Origin: Neelides folsomi
Lineage: Eukaryota; Arthropoda; Collembola; Neelipleona; Neelidae
NCBI GenBank assembly: GCA_034687125.1
Contig: JAQGBZ010000027.1
Location: 62,001 to 126,000, forward strand
Reading direction: 5' to 3'
Length of the DNA stretch: 64,000 nt
Positions 39,047 to 52,100 of this stretch are shown here, piece by piece (the first letter of the stretch is position 1; each line of letters opens with the position of its first letter). The position numbers were made by a program, and so were the translations under genes. Below the pieces are notes generated by a model. It did no database searches. It saw nothing but the letters and a program-made list of their open reading frames with translations, and was not told the DNA's origin.

Positions 39047-40188
39047 GTACCAACTCTAGGAAAGTATATTAGATTCATACATGCCATGTACTGTCTTAAG
39101 TGTATTTAACCATCATACGATGGAGGGAATAATAATAAAATGGATTTAGGGGGTATATGGGATTTATATAAGATGGCTCATACGAGGTGATAATATAAAT
39201 ATGACTTATTGTATTGGCCTATCTCTTTGACTCGTCCAATGTTTATGTTTAAAAATACACCGACCCTTTCCTTAAACTGCAAATCCCATACTCGACCATA
39301 TCGGAAGACATTACAAGACTTTTAATACGTGCTTATATGGTTGATTAAGATTACTGGTACACTATAACTCACATGGGTTTACCAGAACTCTCTCTTTGAT
39401 CTTATAAAGTATTAGGAGTTACATATTAGTAAAGGCTTAAATTCAACTACCAATTGGTGTACATATTACTAATGTATTTACTTATTAGAGTGAAAACATT
39501 GCAGTTTTGGTACAGTTTAAAAATATTTTCTAGTAATAGGTAAAAAGGAACAATTTAATATGGAATTTAAAAAACACAAAATCAAATATGAGTCGTATTA
39601 CTAATAAAATAATATATTTATAGATAAACTTATTAATTTTTACATAATAATATTTATGGCCTTTTAGAAAGGCAATTAATATAAAAGTCCAAATTACCTT
39701 TAATTGTTATAATTGAATAAATGAGTTGATTTGATCAGTATGCAAATCTAAACAGCCAACGACCTAACCAACAAAATAATAAATGTCTTCTTTCTTTTAA
39801 TGACACTTTAAATGATGAAATCCGGCTCACTTTTCACCCCATAAACTTTCCACACTTTACCCACATGATCAGATTAAACACAGTGTAAGTATAAATTTCC
39901 TAGAACTTTCTTGACGAACTTTATTGTGTATTGTTTAAGCTAACCCAAAAAATTATTTATAGGATGTTTTGATTACAGTTAATATTATTATTATTTATTT
40001 TTCCATTTTAACACCAAAATTTCCAAATCTTGAAACATGAACACTTGTATTGACAAACCATACAGAAAAATGAAGTCCACTTATTAATTATAATAAGATT
40101 ATTATTTTTAAATGTAATCACGTACTTAATATCAAATTACTGAACAAAAAAGAAGAGACAATTTAAAACATTGAATTAAAGACGCAAA
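39047..40188. other. AT-rich spacer upstream of the PP1 subunit gene
   Basis: No coding frame and no RNA gene are visible. It should contain the promoter and perhaps a 5' leader exon of the PP1 subunit gene, and the 3' end of the oxidase gene. Confidence 0.5.
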
Positions 40189-42827
40189 TTAAAGTTTGGA
40201 TAGGAATTTGTTTTCGTTCTTGGGTGTCGGATCTCCTTTTCCCTTAAGAGTTTCAGTCAAGAGTTGTACGGCGTATTTGGCTGAACCCGGAGCCGAAGTA
40301 ACTCCGTAGCCTCCATGTCCGTAGAGATGAATAATCTGAAGGGAAATTATATCAATTTGACTGTTTGGGGCTGAAGGAGAAGTATAATGAGATCTGTCCG
40401 TCTTCACCTTATCTTGTGAGACGATTAGCCTCTCTGGCTGACAATAAAGTTTGAGGAAGGTTGAGACATACCTTCGTGTCCTTGTCGTTGATTCGAAGGT
40501 GTTCAAAGTTGCACTTGACCATATGCCTATACGGCCTCAGTCCCACCCACTCTCTTGCCACTGCCGCCTTCTTGAGCGAAGGGACGAGGGAAGTGCAACG
40601 TTTCCAAATTGCAGCCGAGTCATGGACACTGACACTTTCGTCGTAGCTCTCATATTGGCGGCACCCGCCCAGCGTCACGGCATCTCTCCCGGGAATTATA
40701 TAAGTGTCCAAATCTCCATAATAAAACATTTTGATCCATGGGGCTCGGACCTAATAATAGTCATTCAAATCATTCAATGTTTTTATTCAGATTTACTATT
40801 TATTTAGTAAGACTGTTTTGTTATGTAGATAATTAGTGAGATTAAATTGTAATTTTATTTTGTATTGTGTTGTATTGAATGGTAATTCAATTTTATATTT
40901 TTATTGTTAGGTTGGAATATTTAAAAGATTTTAAATCTATTGAATAATAAATAGCTTGTTAGAATGAACGATATTCACTTTGATACATTAACCTCAGATC
41001 AGAAGTGAGGTTAATAAAGCATGAGATCTAAATGTGTTTCTCTTGTTCTGGAAGGCATAATTTAACGAGGATTAGCCTCCCTTTGATCTTTTCAACCAAG
41101 ATTACGAAATTACGATTAAGTTCATCTTCATCAGCCGAATCATAATAAAAGATGAGATGAGGTTGGATAATAAAACTTTGAACAAATAAGTAATACATTC
41201 AATGGTTGCATAAGTGTGAAAAAGAATGGAGATGGCAAAGAGGAGAGCAACAAGGAAAATATAAAAATAAAAGCCCGTCTTGCTCTGCGATTATGTAAAT
41301 TGTCTTCAGATAGCAGGGATCATCCGATGGGGTGAAAGGTACATGTTGTATTTTTCTTCATAGAATCTCATTCTTGGTACGAAGGTAGCCTTCTTGGGCT
41401 TATTCTCGATTCTCCCAATGAAGCACATTCTTCTCTCAAGCTACACCTCATGCCATGTGATTCATTATTTTGTTTTCTATGCAAATGCCCCTTGTTTTCC
41501 CTTTTCCCAAAGAGGCAAGGTGAGTCGGAACTCGCCCTGTTCAAATACCTACTTGACATTCATACAAAAGAGCCAAGATGCAGAAAGAGATAAATTGATC
41601 AGAGTATTAGAAACTTGTACAGATGGAATAAAAGGGAATCTATGGAGTATTTGAATGGGACCTTTAAAATGTAAGGCTATACTGTATTGAATGTTTTAAA
41701 GGAGAAATGAGTGACCTTAAAAACTTGTCCACGGAGAGGAACGAGTTTCGTGTCTTGGCAAAGCCATTTGGAGCCAAATCCAGTACAATTGACCAGAGCG
41801 TCAAAGGGTTCAAACGAATGTAAATCTTGGAAGGAATCGAGTCGACGCTGCAGAACTTTTCCACCACCACCCTCGAACCTCGTATAGTAATTATCAAAAA
41901 TGCCCTTTTTAATTCCACAAACCCGTTCCGATTTGCTTATCGTTTATTACTCCATCATACGATATACTCAAACTGCATGACCATTATTGTTTAGGAAAAT
42001 TTTAAACAAATGCCATAAATTAGAAAATGTAAGTGTATAGTAAATGGTACATATGTGGCATACTTTTTCATCGCCCATGGAAGAAATCGACCTGATTCAA
42101 TGACCATTGTTGTCATAAATGTTCCAAATTTCCAATCGCCAGGACAAAGTTGAAGTTCGTCTTCTTCAGCCACTCGATACATTGGAAGAAGATTCTCTAG
42201 GAAATGATTCTATGGAACAAATAATCTGATCTTTATCGGCCATTATTATCTTCTTATACAGAGAATCAATACTAAATAAATACAATGCACGTATGGTTAG
42301 TATGAATGTAAGAGATAAAATGTTAATTAAGTTACTCATTTGTACTGTTGTTGATAAGATATAAGGTATACTCTAGTTATCAATTCAATGTAATTATTGT
42401 TACGCATTTATCCTTGTTGAATTTACCCTTGTGAGTGATGGATATTTTGAAGAAAATATATATCCAGATACTTCCATAATCCCTGCATTATCGGCTTCTG
42501 AGCTTCGAAGAATATCATTGTAGTAGTTGTATGAATCAATTATCCATGATCTGGTGTATTATATCATAAATTAATTATAGAACTTTGATGAATTAAATAT
42601 TTTGCAATGATAATAAGAACGATAAGTAATAAAATTAACCTTGTGATTTCTTTGCTTGGTCCAAGAAAGCTTTCACCGGGACGGAATATTCCAGCAGCTC
42701 CATGGCTCAGCGTTTCTTCGCCGAATTTGTCAGCGATGATTGTAATTTGTTCAGTTGGAAATTGGTTTTGAAGCTCGAGGGCTGTATTGAGCCCAACAAT
42801 CCCTGCTCCTAAAACTCCGAATCTCAT
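40189..42827 (-). CDS. D-aspartate oxidase-like FAD flavoenzyme, peroxisomal (DDO/DAO family)
   Basis: Six exons (42827-42640, 42550-42427, 42209-42064, 41878-41716, 40750-40472, 40335-40189) give about 348 residues, the usual family size. The family oxidatively deaminates D-amino acids to 2-oxo acids, ammonia and hydrogen peroxide. The FAD-binding GAGIVG is at 7-12. Also visible are NCTGFGSKWL, the RGQV loop, the substrate-loop TYIIPG, GLRPYR carrying the substrate-carboxylate arginine, and YGHGGYG near the C terminus. GLRPYR and the Arg-Gln in GGCRQ are like D-aspartate oxidase rather than D-amino-acid oxidase, so I favour acidic substrates, though not firmly. The protein ends in SKL, a perfect PTS1 peroxisome import signal. 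The gene starts head to head with PDCD5. Confidence 0.92.
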
Positions 42828-43939
42828 CTTGAGGCCAACGTGTGAGGAACTGCTAATGGGATTTAAAAATATATTCGTTCCCCTCTTTCTGTATAATTTT
42901 TCATGCTCACCATACTTGCCTTGTAATTCCTATGCTCACCCTCATATTATCATATGCTCTTTTTTATCAGATTGACCCTTCAACTTTCATTCCTTCATAC
43001 TCTTTGCATATAAGAACTCAATATTAATTTTATAGTTATGTATTTAAGATGTTGAGACAGGACTTTCCTAGACATGTGTTTATTCCACCCTGGTTGAGTC
43101 GATTTAAATTTTTATTGTGGCTATTAAGTTACAAAACTTGGTTTTAATATAAAACACTTATACAAAGCCTTTATAAAGTAAGGACAAATAGGATAGTATC
43201 TATGAAAATTAAATGCAATTATATTAACTTTCTTAAGTAATTTTACAAAAATGAATGGATTTTCCATATCTTTTAAATGGAAAGGCAAAAAACATTGAGT
43301 TCAATTCGAACATTTGTTAAGTAAAAGAACGTTGTTTAAATTGACATTCTTATAGTAACTACACTATTCCTATTTGTCCTAACTTTATAAACCCTATGTA
43401 CAATATGACATCCATGATTAATGAAATTACATTAGGTAAATAACTTTATTCTTTAACTCCTATGCTTACTTTTAGCTTAAAAGGCATGTACTATATAGTA
43501 GTTATATGCAATTTATTTCTAAATATTCTCATATAAAGACATCTGCTATAATATAAATACACTGTCATTATAAAGATGAGGGTTTAATTGTAATTAATTT
43601 GAGTGTAACACGAATTGACGATTCTTTACCATCCTTATCTCTCACATTCATATAATTTCAACTAATTTCCCATTTTGTGAGGTAATAGGAGCATTATGAG
43701 AAATTACAAAGAATGACTGCTAGATAAAGGATCAAGTTGAGTTCTCATCATTCTATTTTAAACTCACTCGACGCATTTTTCCAATAATTTCGGACAATAA
43801 TTGTTTTTATTGTTCATTTAATTTTTAAATTATTATAAATGAAAGTCGAGTAGAACAACAGATCCTAAAGCTCAATTTAGTTTGTAAATTCAAATTAATT
43901 TCAGAACATTTCATTTTTTGCTCGTGAAGATTGTGAACA
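42828..43939. other. Head-to-head promoter spacer, oxidase and PDCD5
   Basis: This 1.1 kb AT-rich interval lies between the divergent start codons of the D-amino-acid oxidase-type gene (minus) and PDCD5 (plus). It contains no coding frame. Both promoters and 5' leaders must lie here unless there are leader introns. I see no clear TATA or Inr element. Confidence 0.5.
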
Positions 43940-44831
43940 ATGGGAGATTCTGAGCTTGAAGCAATTCACCAAAGGAGACTTGCTGAAATGCAAGCCGAGG
44001 TATGACATAATCATAATAATAAAGATCTTAAATATTTTTAAAAATCCTATTAAAACCCTATATTTAAATTACGTGTCAGTTTGGGATGTCTTATTGATTG
44101 TTAAACATTTGTTTGTAGCAAGGAGGAGGAGGAGAACAGAATAAGCAAAATGAGCAAGAGCAGCGCAAGAAACAAGCAGATGAAATGAAACATCAAATAT
44201 TGTCTCAAGTCCTTGACCAGAAAGCTCGAGCAAGACGTAATTTAACAATTCTACATCAGTGTTTTAAAAATAAATTATAATCGGTCGATTTAAAATGATT
44301 TATTTCAATCTAGTGAATACTCTGATTTTGGCGAAACCTGAAAAGGGCATGATGGTGGAAAACATGTTGATCAACATGGCTCGAATGGGACAACTAGGAG
44401 GAAAATTAACTGAAGAAGAGCTCATTGGTCTATTAGAAAGAGTGAGTGAAAAGACACAAAACAAGACTTCAGTTAAGGTAATTTATTAATCAAATAATCA
44501 TTTCAAATGTAATCGTATTTTTATTAAATATTATCAATTTTCATTACATTAACATTTTAAGGAGGAATTTTAATCATACATGATTTTTAATAGACACTTA
44601 TAAAATAACTTAGGGTTAATAATTGAGAGTTCACAATATGTTTCTAAAATATTATTAGTAAGTATTAACATTCAAGGTTGTGTGATCAAAGATTGGTCAT
44701 GATTAGGAAACTTGTAGTTTTTAACTAACTGTATTTTAAATTTTTTAAACTAATTCAAAATATTTTATTCACATTAGTTCGATCGACGTCGCACTGCCCT
44801 TGACTCAGACGATGAGGATTTGGATTTGTAA
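43940..44831 (+). CDS. PDCD5: Programmed cell death protein 5 (PDCD5/TFAR19 family DNA-binding protein)
   Basis: Four exons (43940-43999, 44119-44236, 44314-44477, 44778-44831) encode about 131 residues, near the usual 125. PDCD5 is a small conserved nuclear/cytosolic protein linked to apoptosis and to the TRiC/CCT chaperonin. The N-terminal helix is MGDSELEAIHQRRLAEMQAE. A Gly/Gln/Glu-rich stretch leads into the conserved three-helix core. Landmarks are ILSQVLDQKARARLN, LAKPEKGMMVENMLINMARM and LTEEELIGLLERVSE. The C terminus is the family's acidic tail DSDDEDLDL. Phases are continuous and all introns are short. Slightly unusual is the run of four glycines at the start of exon 2. Confidence 0.95.
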
Positions 44832-46167
44832 TTTCTGAGTTTTATCGACCACACTCTCACAAGTTTGTCACTTCGGAACGTTTATAAATTTGCATAAAAG
44901 ATACATTATCTTATTACTTTAATCCTAATTTCTTATTTAATTATCTCATTGATTCTTATTGACTAATGTGGTAACTTTACTCCCTTATTAATACTATACT
45001 AAATTTACTTAAATTACAATCAATAAACTTCAATAAAGTAAGAATGAATTAACCCTTTGTAAATTACTAAATACTTTATAATTACACAACTAATTGTGTC
45101 TAAATAAAGAATTATTCAAATGACTCTCAATTACACATTTGACTTATTTAAATACTTTGTGACTTACACACCATTAAAAGAGTTAATAACATAGGTAGTT
45201 TCAATTATTCCTGGTAATTTTTAAACAAAGAAATTGAACGCAATAGTAAAATACTGTTCGATTCATTTCATTTTGTATAAAAAGAAAGTCTTACAAATTA
45301 CAATGGAATATTGATGTAAGGATACGAATGAAAAGTTGCATAAAGTTCTCTTATTCATAAAATTTAAGTCATTACAAAAAATTATTGAGAATTTGTTTAA
45401 ACTCGTATTCACAAATTCAAGTCATTCATCCATTCATACTTGTGATAAGTAATAAAATTCGTTTTTTCGCTTTCTAAAAGGATTTTCTTTCTTTTACAAA
45501 AAATTATTGGTATATGTAAAAGTGGGGAAGCCTTTCATTTCACAATCAATTCTTCCGTCTTCTTTTGTTACACGATACATTTATCAAATCAGTTGACTCA
45601 GACTTAAGGAACTTAATATATCTCCTCGTATTAATAAAAAAAGTACTTCGTGGATATGTGAGAATGCCTTTGGATTTCACTCCTCACGTTCGACACAAAT
45701 CTTGCATTAAGTTTAATACGGCTTGGCATGACTATTCTAAATAAGAAGCAGAGGACATTTTTATCCTTCCAAATAGTGAATGATTCTCTTGAATGGATGC
45801 GCGGATTTTCTCACAACGCTTCTTTGTAAAATACACACAGGGATAATAATACTCTGAAGCACATGGCGATTTTTCAAAGAACAAACAGTCTTGATCAAAA
45901 CTGTGCAATTTCGTTTGGCAAAAAAATTGATAAACATTATGGAATTTAGGGATTGACTTTAAACTAATACGTATATAAATGATGAGGGAGTAAATTAACA
46001 AAATGTACCTTAGGTATGTTTACTCTGAAAACCGTTTATAAAAAGCTAATTTGATTGGAATTAAAAAAAATTTAGAAAATCATATAAACAATAAATAAAA
46101 TGAAGATTATTAAATATCGAAAGCCCCTCTAAACGTATGATACAAGATTTGAGATTGGTAACGGTTT
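44832..46167. other. AT-rich spacer between convergent genes
   Basis: The interval lies between the stop of PDCD5 and the stop of the sulfotransferase gene. AATAAA words near 45.03 kb could serve PDCD5. A minus-strand frame at 46001-45732 (89 codons, cysteine-containing) has no recognised match or clear splice partner. I treat it as probably noncoding. Confidence 0.45.
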
Positions 46168-49100
46168 TTAAGCATTGTTTGTTTGGAGAAGAGCGACATA
46201 TTGCATGTGAAGCCTCTGTTTACAGAATTCATAAAATTCTATTTCTCTTGTGAAATTTTGCTTAAGAATATCCTTCACTTGCTGTGACACTGCCGGCTTG
46301 TAAATATTCTTATTGATCTTCTTCATCAGTGCCAAGTTATCTGTAATAGAGAAAATGAAATAACACCGTTGTATTATCTTACAGAGGTCAGAAATTACAA
46401 TAATTAATTCATATGCTAATTGCATTTAAGTTATTGTAATTTGGTTATTGAGTATTGGAAAAAATGGAATTACCATAATAGACTCTTGTGGCTCCTGAAA
46501 AGAACCTGGGGACGTAATTTTCAAGCACGTGCAAGCTGATGTCCATCTCTTCCAAAACTCCAACAACGGCATAATTTTCTTCAACATTCCTCTTCGCTTG
46601 TTGCATTGCCCACTCGCCGTTAAACTCTCTGTAATGGAAAAAGAAATGGTTTTAAAAATTTTACTTTCACTAACAATTTTTTTTAAACGCTACAAGTTTA
46701 CGTATAATTAATTGTATAATTTGTTGTGTAATAAAGCCAAAATTCTTGTAATTAAAAATTCCATGTAATGAATTCAACATAAAGCTGTTAATGTTAAATT
46801 TTTCGTTTATAAAAGACTTTTTAATCAACTTTTAACAAGGATTAAAAATCCCCTCTTGGCTCTCTCGTTTTGTTGGCAAGAAAAGTGAAGTAAACTGGGG
46901 AAAGATAGCAAATATTTCCTCAAAAGGAAATCTGAATGCGACCAATTAAACCATTTTTTCTCTCACTTTAATTCCTACGCATGGAATGATTTAAGCAGTT
47001 TTATTATTACGGTTATTATTATTATAACCCCTTTACGTAATCTCGTTAAAGCACCCGTTTAGAATGCAATGTCCTTAATTTTTAAACTTTCTTTTTACAC
47101 CATATAATATTCTTTTGAATAAAATACAGGAATTATTTGTTCACCGGTTCTTAAGGCTCTTGTGCCAAGCATCCGGAATTGGAATTTTATACTTCAAAGA
47201 CTTCAAACTCATGACCATATATTCCATATCTATTCTCTTTCTAACAATGTCGTTAATTGGTTAAATTTCTTCCTCTACACTTCAACTCCTTCACTCGATG
47301 AATAAAAATATCTACGAGATGAGTGTGACTGGTGTCCTTTTATCTCCTGCACTAACTTGTTTACAAAACATCAACTTTCACTGCTAAAAATATTACAAGT
47401 TATTGAGAGCGAGTGTGATGATGAGGGGAGATTAATTCTTGACAACATAAATAGTAAAATCTGACTTCTTGAATTCATATAATGGAACTTAACATATTTA
47501 ACTAACATTAAGAATGCACATTCAGAGGTTGATCGTATCATGAATCAAGACTTCAGATAGGAAAATTTCATCTTTTAATGTCAAATCAGATAAATGGGCT
47601 CGCTGTGGGTTTTGTAAACATCTTAATTACACTCGTTGCAAAAGTGGAGCATTTATTGTTGTACATATCTTAATTAAATTAATTACTCCTGCATCCTTGA
47701 TTCATCATTTCGCTTTTCTCTAGACATTTTTACATAATGCACCATATCTTATAATGTTTCCCATATGCTACTTTTAAACATCTCCATCTCGTTTCATTCG
47801 TCAATGTCATTTCATAAATTGCGTTTTTTACAATGGTTTTTTAACTTTCATATGATTTAATCCTTTTAGCTTGAACAAACGTCAAACATTAGCTTAAACA
47901 TTAAACTGTGTAGCCTCTAAAAAATTGAAAATTAAATTAAATATCAAAGTTCAATCGAATATATCGAATCTACGAATATGATACATCAGATAGTGGAAAT
48001 ACTAAGAATGACAATAGCTTATATAAATAGTGATTCTTTGAACTCATGACATGAATCCACGTGAATCCTTGTTTTCGCCATAAGCTCCATTAGACCCAAT
48101 GGCTCCCTATGTTCTGTCTCATTCTTCAATCACTCTCTGACAAGGGAAGATGACATATCGTTTAAGAATCTTTCGATAGCTCGACCGATGGGAGGGAATT
48201 CGTGAGTTCTATATTCCAATTTCTCCGACTGATTTTTAGCTCCTCTATTGAATTCAAATCTTCTCAGATGTCTCCAATCCCTATTCCTGCCAACTCATCC
48301 TTTTAAAAGAGCCTTCAATTAAAGGAAGACTGGGAGGATGGCCGCAAGAATTGAAGCAAGGAATGGAACGGTGCGCTTTTCATCAAGCTAAATTCAGTGG
48401 TTAGTCAAATCCAGCAGTGCTACTTTTCCGAACGGTCAAGTTGAAGGAACTCAATGTAAAACTTCCACTACAAATGTCCAAATCCATCCCACTTATATTC
48501 AACTCCTCATTCCGCCTCCATATTCATGAATTGGAAGAGTTTCTAAAATGACGAGCAAACAACATTTGCATATTTCATGCCGTCAATGAAATTCACCAAA
48601 CCTTTGCAACATTCATTTATACCTGTGAACCTCTTCATTACCTTTAAAAGAGCCGTGGATGTTTGTAGCGACAATTTTACAACTCTCTTTGTTCTCTCTA
48701 CTTATACGCAATAGGAACGCATTTCTGCTAAGTGCTAAATAATATTAAATAGTTGATGTTGAGCCCATAAAGGGGATTTGAAATTGAGCTCAAATTTTCA
48801 CAAAACCACTTGTATGATTCAAGTCACTTGTTGATATTCTCTAGAAATACTTATAATATTTATAACGTATTAGTAAAGAGGGCCAAATGTACACTACACT
48901 TAAACTACAAATATGGTAAGATTGTGAAAGATGAGTTAGAATTTATTAAATCAAGGTTCCCTTTGAGAAAACGTTCAATATTTAATAATTCCATATTGAC
49001 ACAGTTTAAAGTGATCGTTGATGGGATCCTCGCAGCCTGGCACTTACCGCCCTTAAAAAGAGAAAATGAAGTTGACTTACACACAACGCTCGTCATGGCC

Positions 49101-52100
49101 GCAGAAGAACATCGCTTGTCTTCTGTGATCTCCGACTCCGTCATGATATTCTCCTGGGATGAAGAGACACTCTCGGTCTCCATTCAACACGCAGCTCTCA
49201 AAGTCCTAAAAATCCATATCAATCTGGTTAAATTTTCCCATCTTGGCTTTTTGGACATCTGGTTTTGATCGTCGGATACGTAAGGATTCTTTATGCGTGA
49301 CAGGGAGAATCAGGTGCTAATCAGCGAATCCGTATTATTAAGGAGAGTCTGCTCTGTACATTGAGACCACTGGCGATGAGGACGAGGAATCACCGCGTTA
49401 TTATTTGAAATATTATGTGTATAAAAAGTTAGTAAAATACTTGAACTTCCAATTCCTCTCATTATTTGTATGTGAAAAATGTATTATTTTAGGTCAGGTT
49501 CTCTCATGAGCACCAAGTTCATCCCTCTTTCCCTAAGGCTACTCAAGTGTGAAGGGATTTGAGACGGTTTCCTCATTTCTCCCATCTCTAATTCATGTTC
49601 TTTCAATAAGACATGGATTTGATTCAAAAGTGATGGAAAAAAGGAATTGTATTTTCTACCGGCTCGACCACATACAGCCGTGGCATTTTCCTCGCCCAAT
49701 TCAACATCGTCATCTCCCGTCTTTAACTTCCTGTAGACTTCTCTATAAGTAAGTAAGGTGAATGACTAAGATGAGCAAAATCATTTATTTCCACCGCACG
49801 TTGAGCTTTCAATGGATATTTATATCTCTCTGGTCAGTTTCACTTGGTTGATTAAGAATACCAAAAGAGTCTCAATTTTAATATTATTTAGTCGTTCTGG
49901 AATTTTGCAGGGTTAGAAAAAAAATGGTAAAGAATTTTACTTTTTTGAGCCATAGTGGATGGGGGAGCGGAAGCTCTGGGAAGGCTTGTTTTCTCTCAAT
50001 GATGTACCAAGGAGCACGGATGTAATAGAACCAAGAAATGACACGTTCAATTGGATCTCTCACGATGTTCACGTAGATGGGCGTTGAGTAGCCGTGTCTG
50101 TAAAAACAAATCAAATAATGCAACCGACTCTTCTTTGGAATTTGAATGTCAATCGCTATTTGTCCTCATTCAATTGCCATTTACACTGCGTAAAGAGAAA
50201 TTCAATGACACTCAAATCCAATATTATTAGAAGGGCAAAAGAAAAATTAACCGAATGGAATTCATTTGACTTTGATACTCATAAAAACATTACCATTGAT
50301 TCCATCTCTGTTGGATTAATCATTACATTAATAAAATATGTAACCTTGTTCTTTTGTGGTGACTTAAATTTTCAATTTACATAATACATAACATAATACA
50401 TGCGATAAAAAGCATTAATTGTTACTTTACTTTAAATAAATATTTCGCCCTTTTATTGGTAATTGGCCTTTTTACTAACTCATTCACTCATTGTAAGTCA
50501 GTTAAAATGTAGGGAACGAAAATAGTTGAAATTAATGTTAAAATTAAAATTTAATCGAACCTTCGTGTAAATTAAGCAAGTATTTGCGATAAACGAATTC
50601 ACTTTCCTTTGAATTTTTGAACATAATTTGATCATAAAATGTAAAATTATATTGTTTTTAAAGGTATAACCCAGTACAATATCTAGTAAAAAATATTATA
50701 ACCATGTTATTATTTAAACTATAATTTCATTAAAAGCCTAGTAAAGGCTGAATAAAATTGACTTTAATACATCACTAACATATTTACTTTGAAACATGCT
50801 CACTGCATTTTGTATTGGGATATAAAGTATGATAAATATTCCTAAATGATCAAAATGATCATGCGATTTGGAAATTAGTCATAATAATGAAATTTGGGAA
50901 AACGTAATGAAATGAAGGAAGGAGAAAATAATGGAATTTTAGCGAATTGCTCCAAGCATGAGAGATTTTCTCCTGTATACATAATCAACATTGCTCTCGG
51001 TTCTTTATATACTTTTCATGCCTTTTATGATGTAAGCATACAAATGTATAAAAATTGATTGAGGGTTGATGTAAATTCAATTTTTGAAGTGAATCAAAAG
51101 GAATTGAATAAAGACGAGGAAGCAATTAGGGATGAAATTCAATCATGGATGAGGATTTCACTTTGGATCTATAAAGAAATTAAAATCCTTTTGTTGAACC
51201 ATCTCACCTGGTGAAGTTGCTAAAACACGTGTGTTTGACGTAGGAGGCAGGCGGCGTGAACATGTCAATCATCGTTGTGAGCCGACTCTGCAATTTATTC
51301 ACATTTAAATCTTCAGTCAAATTACAAACTCTCGGGTCAATTTACGACCATTGTTATCACCTAAAGTTCTTAAGGCTATGGGAAAAACCGTTGAGGGGCA
51401 AATTACATCTATACAGACGTGTAAAATATTTAATTGCATTACTAATTACGATGGCTAGCGAAGGTTTCACCGCGATCATTTTCATCAAAATTTCATTTCC
51501 TGCATTTTTCACCTTTTTTCTACAATTTCCCTATTACCTGATTGCTCTCTTTCAAAGCCTCTAAAATGTAACGCACCCATCTTTTAATTGCGATTCTCTT
51601 TGTTCGTTTGATTTTTATGCCTTTTGTTTGTCCATTTTTATGAACAATTTCATTTGCCTTTTATTGCCCCTCAAACAAAAAATAGTTTAGGTTTACAATG
51701 GTTCAAATGAACTCGTTAACGCTAAACAATAATGTGAATTTCGGTTGTTCCCCTTCATTCACTTTCGAGCATAAATTGACCAAATCTTTATTTATAGGTA
51801 AACTTTTCAAAATTGCGGTTCTTAAAACCTTAAATCTACTTAAATGGCTTAAGAGAAACTTTAGCCATTATTGATATTTTTTATTTTAGCGGGGTCATTA
51901 TTAAGGAAGTTGGTTCTAAAAGTAGTTAAAAAAAACTAGTTAAGACTTTAAAGTAAAACAGAGGTAAAATTGGTCAAAATGTGTTATAGGGTTGGTTACC
52001 TCTTCATAATAGGTGAGTCGTATGGTTTCCACCTTCTGAGTTCCGTCCCGATGAAAATTAAACTGGTTGAGAACTGAGAGCCGCTGAATGAGGTCCATAA

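Noticed and set aside
40991-41013. Small hairpin AACCTCA...TGAGGTT in the oxidase intron
   Set aside because: A 7-base stem in AT-rich intron DNA is expected by chance and has no terminator or miRNA-like length.
45732-46001. 89-codon cysteine-containing minus-strand frame downstream of the Pipe-type gene, possible alternative 3' exon
   Set aside because: No sulfotransferase similarity is visible and I see no convincing acceptor tied to it. The main gene already ends with a good stop at 46168.
49484-49699. Minus-strand frame reading GEENATAVCGRAGRKYN as an exon of the Pipe-type gene
   Set aside because: It does not fit the incoming phase, and the exon that continues the protein (DFESCVLNGDRECL) is clearly at 49205-49081.
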